8,040 nucleotides of DNA, taken from positions 1 through 8,040 of the forward strand of contig JAUSPW010000671.1 of the NCBI GenBank assembly GCA_030652635.1, read 5' to 3'. The notes beneath the pieces are model-generated. The model made no database searches. It saw nothing but the letters and a program-made list of their open reading frames with translations, and had not been told where the DNA came from. This stretch comes from Pseudohongiella sp. GTDB taxonomy: Bacteria > Pseudomonadota > Gammaproteobacteria > Pseudomonadales > Pseudohongiellaceae. A program made the translations under genes and the position numbers. Shown one piece after another: positions 1 to 5,629 of this stretch (position 1 is the first letter of the stretch; every line of letters starts with the position of its first letter).

Positions 1-266
1 GCATTGTTAATCAACACATCAACACCCGAAGGCAGCGCTTTGCAAAAATCCAACAAGCGTTGCACTCCACTGTGATGCTGAAGATCACACACCAGCACAT
101 GGTGCCGCTTTGGCGATGCCAGCGTCAGCCTCACCTGTTCAAGCGCAGGCTCATCGCGACCAACCAGAACCAGTGTTGCGCCAGCACCCGCCAACTGCTG
201 CGCCAGCGCACTGCCAATGCCACCATTGGCACCCGTCAGTACAACCAATTTTCCGTTGATGTTCAT
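1..266 (-). CDS. Short-chain dehydrogenase/reductase (SDR), N-terminal part
   Basis: Partial gene; the reading frame is open to the left edge, leaving 88 complete codons plus two bases. The protein is a classical SDR that should oxidise an alcohol or reduce a ketone with NAD(P)H. The Rossmann nucleotide-binding glycine motif TGANGGIG is at residues 11-18, and the second strand ends in VGRD at 35-38, where Arg37 suggests an NADP(H) preference. The adenine-binding Asp-Leu is at 61-62, and the NNA motif starts at residue 87, right at the edge. The catalytic Ser-Tyr-Lys residues lie outside the window. The ATG at 264-266 has an AAAGGA ribosome binding site (275-280) 8 nt upstream. The gene begins 20 bp after the diiron-oxidase gene and is probably the fourth gene of that operon. 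The family is clear; the substrate cannot be read from this fragment. Confidence 0.92.
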   Translation of the reverse strand, partial: MNINGKLVVLTGANGGIGSALAQQLAGAGATLVLVGRDEPALEQVRLTLASPKRHHVLVCDLQHHSGVQRLLDFCKALPSGVDVLINN

Positions 267-286
267 GAATCAGGTCCTTTCAGCGC

Positions 287-964
287 TCAGTGAATCCGCT
301 CTGTTGTGGGGATCAATGAATCAAATACGCCTTTGTACAATCGATAGAACATACGCGTGCTGTGAATGATGATGTCCTGTTCGGCTGGATCCACAAATCG
401 GTTGATCAGATTTTCGAGAAACAGGATGTGCTTCTGATCGATGGCACCGTGCGAGCGCAGATAGCTGAACGCCTGTTCCGGCAAACCCAAAGAATCCCTG
501 ATCTGCACGGCCGCGTGATCTGCCAGGCTGACACTGGTCCCTTCCAACACATGCACCATGCCAAAAAAACCAATCGGATCACGACGCGAAATCATATCGA
601 AAGCATAGGCCACCATCAGTTCGGTTTCCGGTGCCGGCTTGCTGGCGCGCACGGCCTCTTTGTCGCCACCGCAGGCAGCGATATCATTCAGTATCCATTC
701 CTGATGGCCGATTTCATCTTCAATGTATTCAGCGATCGCTTCACGCAACCACTCCTGCCTGTCTGGTAAGCGCGCACCCACCGCCATCATCAATGGCACG
801 GTGTATTTGACGTGGTGGTAGGCCTGGGTCAAATAAGCAATGTATTGCTCCAGGGTTACTTGTTGGGTCACGGCGCGTTGAATCATGGTGGCTTGCACCA
901 GATTCTGACGATCCACTTCTGTCTCGCGCTGTAATGTTTGATAAAAACCTGTTTCAGCTAGCAT
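287..964 (-). CDS. TenA-like / heme-oxygenase-fold diiron oxidase (HDO) family protein
   Basis: 225-residue, all-helical, soluble protein of the 'iron-containing redox enzyme' (TenA/PqqC-like) type. Candidate metal ligands are Glu84 and His87 (ExxH), Glu141, and the C-terminal H-x3-D-x2-H motif formed by His172, Asp176 and His179. From memory, this spacing resembles the HDO enzymes UndA, CADD and SznF, which use a labile diiron site and O2 for C-C cleavage, oxidation or N-oxygenation. TenA thiaminases and PqqC lack this full set. The chosen start is the ATG at 962-964, with GAGGAG 7 nt upstream; the frame extends to an ATG at 997, but that adds residues lying inside the ligase gene. The start overlaps the end of the ligase gene by 11 bp, so translation is probably coupled. 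It likely acts on a product of the upstream ligase or transferase. Fold and metal site are well supported; the reaction is unknown. Confidence 0.88.
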   Translation of the reverse strand: MLAETGFYQTLQRETEVDRQNLVQATMIQRAVTQQVTLEQYIAYLTQAYHHVKYTVPLMMAVGARLPDRQEWLREAIAEYIEDEIGHQEWILNDIAACGGDKEAVRASKPAPETELMVAYAFDMISRRDPIGFFGMVHVLEGTSVSLADHAAVQIRDSLGLPEQAFSYLRSHGAIDQKHILFLENLINRFVDPAEQDIIIHSTRMFYRLYKGVFDSLIPTTERIH

Positions 965-2552
965 ATTTTTTCTCCTCGCTACCCGCATAAAGGGCATCTA
1001 TCTCTGCTTGAAAATGGTGTTCGATTTGCGGTCGACGAGGCCGACCATTGGTGGTCATCAGATCGCTGGCGGCGCCGGTTCCCAGCCCCAGCGGGCTGTC
1101 CAGTCGGATCCAGCGCTGAACCCGCGCGTACTCCGGTAAGCGTTTATTGGCTGCGTCCAACACCTGCTGTATCTGATGATCGGTGACAGATTTGTTGTGC
1201 ACTGCAAGCAAGGCTGTACAGAAAGGCCTGCTGTCACCAAACACAATTACCTGCGCAATTCTGGGATCAAAACTGATTTCGCGTTCGACCCATTCCGGTG
1301 AAATGTTGCGCCCATAGGAGCTGACCAACAGATTCTTGCGGCGTCCCTGAAAATGCAAATAAGAATCTGCATCCGGGGCGCACAGATCACCGGTTGCGAC
1401 CCAGGATTCCTCAACATGGCCCGACCAGCTTTCAGGCTCGCCGACATAGCCTAAAAACACGGCGTCTGCCACATACAATTCACCGTCGACAAAACGCGTC
1501 CTGACGTGCGGCAAGGGTTTACCCAATGTGCCATTACGACGTGCGGCAGGGGTATTTAACGCGACCACCGAACCGCATTCTGACAAGCCATAACCTTCAT
1601 AAACCGGGAGACCTGACGCGACGGCTTTGTCCAGCACCAGTCGGTTAACACTACCCCCACCCACTGCGATGAAACGCAGTGAATCGGGCGCCTGCCAGCC
1701 TGAGGCTGTGCTGATCACCAAGGCCTGTAACAGCTGGGGCATCAGAATCATGCTGTTTGGCCGTAACGTGCTGAGCATGTTCAAAAAACTGGGTACTGAG
1801 AAACCCGCCGCACCGTTGAACCCTAACTGCTGTTCACTGGCAAGCACAATACATGCGCCTTGTAAAAGCGGCACATAAACACCGGCAATATTTTCCAATA
1901 GCGTCGACAGCGGTAGTACACACAGATGTTTTTGTATGTTCAGTTCAGCAATCGCCTGATCGAGTGATTCAGCAACTCTTTCCTGATGATCAGCGCTCAG
2001 ACACACACCTTTGGGTGTGCCAGTCGAACCAGAGGTAAAGGTGATTTTGCTGGTACGCGCCGGCAGCAGTTGTCGACGTTTGGCAGCTTTGTCCAAGGGA
2101 GCAATATCCGCAAACTGATAAGCCGCGGCAGGCTGCTCAATGCCTGCGGTGTTTATCATCACCTGCAGATTGACACTGAGGCTATCGCCCGTTTCCAGCG
2201 TGTTAAAGAGCCCGCGCAAATAGTCGGGTCTGTCGGTCAGTACCGCATCAACCGGTACAGTCTCCAATGCGTGCTGAATCTGCCCGGCAGAGAAAAATCC
2301 AGGCAGGGGCAACAACACGATGTCGGCCAGCTGACAGGCAAGATCCACCACAATCCAGTCAGCAGAATTGCCGGCATACAGGGCGACGGCTTCATACGAA
2401 CGCGCAGACAGTTCCGTTGCCAGTATCTTGACCGCCTGCACCAGCTCATGTCGGCTCAGGTGTCGCTCTGACTCGCCACTGACATCCAAGATGGCGGGTT
2501 GATCAGGCGCATGTTGTGCATTCAAAACCAGATGATTCCAGATTTTCTGCAT
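954..2552 (-). CDS. AMP-binding (acyl-CoA synthetase-like) adenylate-forming enzyme
   Basis: 532-residue member of the ANL superfamily, which activates carboxylates as acyl-AMP and usually passes them to CoA or a carrier protein. Motifs in order: the phosphate-binding loop TFTSGSTGTPKG at 171-182 (A3), YEGYGLSE at 318-325 (A5), ATGDL at 386-390 (A7), and the hinge region GRRKNLLVSSYGRNISPEW at 403-421 (A8). Length and order suit a long-chain acyl-CoA synthetase-like enzyme. In the A10 loop, where NGK is expected, the protein has NGR: Arg504 (codon at 1041-1043) replaces the lysine that orients the carboxylate for adenylation. I see no carrier-protein domain. The start is the ATG at 2550-2552; a GTG at 2556-2558 would add two residues and overlap the upstream stop by 4 bp, and the weak AGG upstream does not decide between them. 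It sits 2 bp after the hemolysin-family gene. The acyl substrate is not predictable here. Confidence 0.92.
   Translation of the reverse strand: MQKIWNHLVLNAQHAPDQPAILDVSGESERHLSRHELVQAVKILATELSARSYEAVALYAGNSADWIVVDLACQLADIVLLPLPGFFSAGQIQHALETVPVDAVLTDRPDYLRGLFNTLETGDSLSVNLQVMINTAGIEQPAAAYQFADIAPLDKAAKRRQLLPARTSKITFTSGSTGTPKGVCLSADHQERVAESLDQAIAELNIQKHLCVLPLSTLLENIAGVYVPLLQGACIVLASEQQLGFNGAAGFSVPSFLNMLSTLRPNSMILMPQLLQALVISTASGWQAPDSLRFIAVGGGSVNRLVLDKAVASGLPVYEGYGLSECGSVVALNTPAARRNGTLGKPLPHVRTRFVDGELYVADAVFLGYVGEPESWSGHVEESWVATGDLCAPDADSYLHFQGRRKNLLVSSYGRNISPEWVEREISFDPRIAQVIVFGDSRPFCTALLAVHNKSVTDHQIQQVLDAANKRLPEYARVQRWIRLDSPLGLGTGAASDLMTTNGRPRRPQIEHHFQAEIDALYAGSEEKKYAS
972..977 (-). promoter_or_regulatory. 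Ribosome binding site deciding the HDO start
   Basis: On the minus strand GAGGAG lies 7 nt before the ATG at 962-964, inside the last codons of the ligase gene. It fixes the HDO start at 964 rather than at the longer in-frame ATG at 997. Confidence 0.75.
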
Positions 2553-2554
2553 GA

Positions 2555-3265
2555 TCACAGTACCTGTGCGGGCGTGGCCGCGGATCGCAAAATCGAGACA
2601 GCAGACGCCAGCTCTTCGGCGTGCTCCTGCAACAAGCGCATGGCGATCTCATTCCTGATCAAGGTCTCGCGTGCTTTACGCACATCGCCGGCCAATACAT
2701 TGGGTTGATGCTGGTAATAACTCCCCCAGCTTTGCCCCTGATCCGGCAGGCGCGCTGGATCTGCCCGGCCCAGCACCTCGGGTGCGAAACCCAGCCGACT
2801 TAACAATGCGGCAACCTGAGGTGTGGCAGTAAAACAAACCCAGTCAAAACCTGCCTGAAACAACAATTCAGTTAACACAATAAACAAGCGTTGGCTGCCG
2901 CCTTTGAGGCTGGCCAGATTGCCGGTTTCAATGATCCTGCGTCGGTCAACAGACTGCTGGGTGGCGTTGCTGATGTGCTGCTCAATTGGGAAATCAAGGT
3001 ACTGCTCTACAAAAAACCGTCCGGCCATGCCGGGTTGCAAACCCAGCACACCTTGAAAACCCAGTACGGTGGAAGACGCCAGTAACAAAGGCAAAAAGTG
3101 ACTGATCTGCGCCTGGTAGGTGTCGGCGTAACGATGCCGGATAAAATCGTGCAAGACAGCGGATTGTGCTGATGCAGATGTGTTCAGGGCAATTTGCCAG
3201 ACACTTTTTGTTGAAGTATGCGGCGTCATTGCAGGGTCGGGATGGGCAACAGACTGTGGCCACAT
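2555..3265 (-). CDS. Thermostable hemolysin (T_hemolysin) family protein, probable GNAT-like transferase
   Basis: 236-residue protein recognised as the T_hemolysin family, named after Vibrio delta-VPH. Family-like blocks are RYADTYQAQISHFLP at 45-59, AGRFFVEQYLD at 81-91, IIETGNLAS at 111-119, the run around FTATPQVAALLSRLGF at 145-160, and WGSYYQHQPNVLAGD at 180-194. No signal peptide, transmembrane segment or pore-forming motif is visible, so secretion and lysis are doubtful. As I recall, the family is distantly GNAT/autoinducer-synthase-like, which would suit an acyl acceptor for the neighbouring ligase; that role is inference. The ATG at 3263-3265 has GAGGAG 9 nt upstream. An internal Met13 lacks a ribosome binding site. 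It is the first gene of the four-gene operon, and its stop lies 2 bp before the ligase ATG, or overlaps the alternative GTG. Confidence 0.87.
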   Translation of the reverse strand: MWPQSVAHPDPAMTPHTSTKSVWQIALNTSASAQSAVLHDFIRHRYADTYQAQISHFLPLLLASSTVLGFQGVLGLQPGMAGRFFVEQYLDFPIEQHISNATQQSVDRRRIIETGNLASLKGGSQRLFIVLTELLFQAGFDWVCFTATPQVAALLSRLGFAPEVLGRADPARLPDQGQSWGSYYQHQPNVLAGDVRKARETLIRNEIAMRLLQEHAEELASAVSILRSAATPAQVL

Positions 3266-3298
3266 GATCGTTTACTCCTCAAGTTCGGATCATGTGGC
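3259..3298 (-). promoter_or_regulatory. Inverted repeat enclosing the ribosome binding site and start codon of the hemolysin-family gene
   Basis: Two perfect 11-bp arms, GCCACATGATC (3288-3298, read on the minus strand) and GATCATGTGGC (3259-3269), flank an 18-nt loop. The loop holds the ribosome binding site GAGGAG (3275-3280), and the downstream arm contains the start codon (3263-3265). In mRNA this would be a stem-loop pairing the start codon while leaving the Shine-Dalgarno single-stranded, a possible translational control element. It could instead be a DNA operator. The repeat is seen directly; its function is inferred. Confidence 0.6.
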
Positions 3299-3314
3299 TG
3301 ACTTTACGCGGTGA

Positions 3315-3343
3315 TTCTTAATGCAATATTAAGGCTGCCTCAA
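3315..3343 (-). promoter_or_regulatory. Possible sigma70-like promoter with overlapping palindrome for the four-gene operon
   Basis: On the minus strand TTGAGG (3338-3343) lies 17 bp before TAAGAA (3315-3320), a poor -10 match. A palindrome with 6-bp arms, CTTAAT and ATTAAG around a 5-nt centre (3317-3333), spans most of the spacer and reaches into the -10. This AT-rich palindrome could be a regulator operator. Initiation just downstream would place the start-codon hairpin about 10 nt into the transcript. The position between a terminator and the first gene supports a promoter here, but the hexamers are weak. Confidence 0.25.
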
Positions 3344-3358
3344 CATTTCTGATTTGAT

Positions 3359-3392
3359 AAAAAAAACACTGGAAGAACGCATCAATCTTCAG
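3359..3392 (-). terminator. Probable rho-independent terminator of the cytochrome b gene
   Basis: On the minus strand CTGAAGA (3386-3392) pairs with TCTTCCAG (3369-3376), giving 7 base pairs with one bulged C and a 9-nt loop. Two bases later comes an uninterrupted run of eight T (3359-3366). The upstream arm lies inside the final codons of the cytochrome gene and the stop codon is in the loop. It would separate the cytochrome transcript from the four-gene operon. The stem is short and G+C-poor, so efficiency is uncertain. Confidence 0.5.
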
Positions 3393-4128
3393 GCTTCTTG
3401 TCCAGATATTTGATACCACTGAACATCGCGGATACCAGCCCGCTGCGCTCCCGTACTTCGGTCACCACCACCGCCACGATATGCAGGAAGATGGCAATCA
3501 ATAGCAGATAAAACGCTATCTCGTGAATCTCGATAAACGGTGCCCGGAACTCACGCATGGCAGCATAACCTTCAGGATCGAGCATTTCCTTGTTACCCGG
3601 CACCAGACCCACCAGCATGCTGTGGTCTTCACCAGCGCCGGTTGCCCATTCCGCAAACTCATGACCAAAAGGCGGAAAATATAGATCAGTACCCGCCAAT
3701 ACCAGCCCGGTAACCATCTGAGCAGAAAGCAAAAATAACATGATTGCAATCATGATGCGCCCAAGCGGATTGTGGCCCTTATACGCGGGGGCATCACCTT
3801 TGCGAAACCCCTGCAGATACTCAGTTGACTGTTTTACATAACCTTTTCCGCCTGGCAGGATTGCTTTCCAACGCGAGTATCGGCCGCCAATAAATCCCCA
3901 GATCAAACGCCAGGACAGATTTAATGCAAATACATAACCTGCGTAGGCATGCAAAATCTTTAAGGTCACTTTGCCTTCGGCGCTGACACCCAGTGTGTTG
4001 GCGTTCAGAATCATCACGCCGATCACAATCAGCAGAAGGACACAGATAACATTCAGCCAATGAAAAATTCGGGTGGTGCGATCCCAAACCTTGTGTGCTT
4101 GTCGGTGTTGAGGGACTTCCTGTTGCAT
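3382..4128 (-). CDS. Cytochrome b561-like / Ni-Fe hydrogenase-type membrane cytochrome b
   Basis: 248-residue integral membrane diheme cytochrome b of the cytochrome_B561 / hydrogenase b-type-subunit group, which moves electrons between the quinone pool and a periplasmic partner. The N-terminus has the typical VWDRTTRIFHW block (14-24). Four hydrophobic helices are visible at roughly 25-43, 58-80, 124-145 and 200-222. Candidate heme-ligating histidines are His23, His60, His202 and His216, in helices 1, 2 and 4. A long acidic, glycine-rich loop (about 146-198) precedes the last helix. The ATG at 4126-4128 has AGGAG (4137-4141) 8 nt upstream. The gene stands alone between the secretion operon and the hemolysin-family operon. 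Its usual partners, such as a c-type cytochrome, hydrogenase or molybdoenzyme, are not in this window, so its electron donor is unknown. Confidence 0.9.
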   Translation of the reverse strand: MQQEVPQHRQAHKVWDRTTRIFHWLNVICVLLLIVIGVMILNANTLGVSAEGKVTLKILHAYAGYVFALNLSWRLIWGFIGGRYSRWKAILPGGKGYVKQSTEYLQGFRKGDAPAYKGHNPLGRIMIAIMLFLLSAQMVTGLVLAGTDLYFPPFGHEFAEWATGAGEDHSMLVGLVPGNKEMLDPEGYAAMREFRAPFIEIHEIAFYLLLIAIFLHIVAVVVTEVRERSGLVSAMFSGIKYLDKKPED

Positions 4129-4149
4129 TTTTTGAGCTCCTGATTAGGT

Positions 4150-4193
4150 GATCTGCAGCAAACCGGCCAAACCGTTTTTAAAGTTGCCAGATC
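4150..4193 (-). promoter_or_regulatory. Imperfect inverted repeat in the 77-bp leader of the cytochrome b gene
   Basis: The gap between gspN and the cytochrome gene (4129-4205) holds arms 4184-4193 and 4150-4161. They pair over 6 plus 4 bp around a 2-nt bulge, with a 22-nt loop that itself contains a CGG/CCG mini-hairpin and two close copies of CGGTTTG on the minus strand. No T-run follows, so it does not look like an intrinsic terminator for gspN. It could be a leader structure or a protein-binding site. I found no convincing promoter hexamers in this gap. Confidence 0.3.
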
Positions 4194-4205
4194 GCTTTTA
4201 CTAAG

Positions 4206-5090
4206 CTACGCGCCATCGTTGCGCCATACAAGCTGATAGACACCAGTTTGTTGCGGCACCGCAATGATCATCAAAATATCCCGCAGAATCCGAGGTGTGG
4301 ATTCCTGCAAAGTAAGCTGCAAGCGGGTCAAGAAACGCCCGTCCAGCCAGATATCCGATTGCGCCGCCACCACTAGATCGCCGGGCTCACCTGCCCCTGC
4401 GGGAACGCCGTGTACCTGCAGGAAAACCTGGTCTGGCGCGCGCGAAGACACAGTCCATGGCAGTTGTTTGAGTTGTATGGCCTGCAAACGCATGCGACCA
4501 GTTTGCGGATCGGGCATCTGCATAGCAATGGCGGCGTCAGACCACAAACCACGGGCATTTACCTGAAGTTGCTGTTGATCGGGTTGCCACAACAATTCTT
4601 CAATCACACCGGTAATTTCGCCCTGCACCTGCACACTGTCATTGAGTGAGCGCATCAGCGCAGCGCCCGCCAGTTGCGTGGAAATCAACTCGGTTGCAGG
4701 TATCTCAAACAGCATATCAGTGACGCGGATTTGCCCGGACGTGTTGACACAGGTTTGGCCCTCAAACATGCGACCCGCTCCCTCAGAGGAAATCTGCAGG
4801 CAAATTTGTGCAGCAAATAATGAGCGCCAGCGCAACTGCCAATGGACGTTTTCAAGCACCAGCGACTGCTGATTGTTGCGGATGTGCACTAGCCCGGCTT
4901 GGCCAACCCACAAGCTACCCCGGGTCTCGGAGATCTCCACGATAGCGCCCGTATTGGAATTATTTACGCCAGACCATGCCAGCAAGCGCGGCAACATACT
5001 GGCTGGCACCGACCAGATCAGGCTGAAGAGGCAGACCAACACAAAAAACAACAGCCAACGACGCCAGCTGGACGCGGCCTTTTTGGTCAC
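4206..5090 (-). CDS. gspN: Type II secretion system protein N (GspN)
   Basis: 294-residue bitopic inner-membrane protein. A short basic N-terminus (KK, RR) is followed by one hydrophobic helix at about 12-29 (WLLFFVLVCLFSLIWSVPA); the rest is a periplasmic, beta-rich region. Residues such as GSLWVGQAGLV near 58-68 and the LPW near 199 resemble GspN proteins. GspN is an accessory component of the secretion machinery found in some species. The start is a GTG at 5088-5090, with GAGGAG (5098-5103) 7 nt upstream. The next ATG (Met32) would delete the membrane anchor. The gene overlaps gspM by 4 bp (GTGA) and is the last gene of the gsp block here. The family is somewhat variable; position after gspM and topology make the call firm. 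Confidence 0.86.
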   Translation of the reverse strand: MTKKAASSWRRWLLFFVLVCLFSLIWSVPASMLPRLLAWSGVNNSNTGAIVEISETRGSLWVGQAGLVHIRNNQQSLVLENVHWQLRWRSLFAAQICLQISSEGAGRMFEGQTCVNTSGQIRVTDMLFEIPATELISTQLAGAALMRSLNDSVQVQGEITGVIEELLWQPDQQQLQVNARGLWSDAAIAMQMPDPQTGRMRLQAIQLKQLPWTVSSRAPDQVFLQVHGVPAGAGEPGDLVVAAQSDIWLDGRFLTRLQLTLQESTPRILRDILMIIAVPQQTGVYQLVWRNDGA

Positions 5091-5629
5091 CGTGTCACTC
5101 CTCGCACCCGAAGACTGGCATTGACCGGGCCAGCATCGCCCGCCACATTGCTGCCACTGGCAGGTGAAAGTGTCAGTTGCTCAATACGTATTCCAGGTGT
5201 GGATTCCAGCTCAGCCAGCCACGCCAGCAACAGGGGCATAGACACCGCATCAAACCTGACACCTGCACTCTGATTGTCGGCCGCAGGTTCGAGGGAAGAA
5301 ACAGGTAACCCAATCTGGGCGGCCAGTGTATTCAATACCTGCGGCAATGGCAGTACGGACGTTGCCTGCGTGGATGCCTCCGACATGTCATTGCGTAACG
5401 CGGCCAGTTCGGCAGCCAGCGTGTTGACCTGAGCCAAGTTCTGCTCCGCAAACTGTAGTCTGGATTCAGACGCCGCGCGCGCTTTAAACACCGGCTGCCA
5501 AACCAGCAACCATCCCGCGGTTAGCGTCAACAACACACCTGCTGTCAGCAAATACATTTGCTCACGTCGTGTGCAACGTGCCAGGTAGCGCTTAAATGTT
5601 GTTACTAAGCTTGTTACGACGGCTGTCAA
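5087..5629 (-). CDS. gspM: Type II secretion system protein M (GspM)
   Basis: 180-residue inner-membrane platform protein that partners GspL. The cytoplasmic N-terminus carries the characteristic basic Arg-Glu stretch (RREQ, 21-24) just before a single helix (about 25-46) that ends in WQPVF. A coiled-coil-prone alanine/glutamine segment (about 50-90) and a C-terminal ferredoxin-like periplasmic domain (about 95-180) follow. The start is a TTG at 5627-5629, overlapping the gspL stop as TTGA, with GAGAGG (5639-5644) 9 nt upstream. The first in-frame ATG (codon 25) would remove the cytoplasmic RRE segment, so TTG is preferred. Translation is probably coupled to gspL. Confidence 0.88.
   Translation of the reverse strand: MTAVVTSLVTTFKRYLARCTRREQMYLLTAGVLLTLTAGWLLVWQPVFKARAASESRLQFAEQNLAQVNTLAAELAALRNDMSEASTQATSVLPLPQVLNTLAAQIGLPVSSLEPAADNQSAGVRFDAVSMPLLLAWLAELESTPGIRIEQLTLSPASGSNVAGDAGPVNASLRVRGVTR

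Noticed and set aside
362..769. 135-codon open frame on the plus strand
   Set aside because: It lies wholly antisense within the diiron-oxidase gene, has no ribosome binding site and no recognisable protein family; it is a shadow of the real gene.
965..997. Longer start for the diiron-oxidase gene at 997
   Set aside because: The added residues come from inside the ligase coding region and no ribosome binding site precedes it, whereas 964 has GAGGAG at ideal spacing.
1986..2471. 161-codon open frame on the plus strand
   Set aside because: Antisense to the AMP-ligase, whose motifs are intact in the other strand; the translation is low-complexity and unlike any family I know.
2555..3265. Secreted hemolysin exported by the adjacent type II secretion system
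   Set aside because: Type II substrates need a Sec or Tat signal peptide, and none is present at the N-terminus; adjacency to gsp genes appears coincidental.
4190..4207. Small GCTT/AAGC hairpin just after the gspN stop as a terminator
   Set aside because: The stem is only 4 bp and no T-run follows it on the minus strand.
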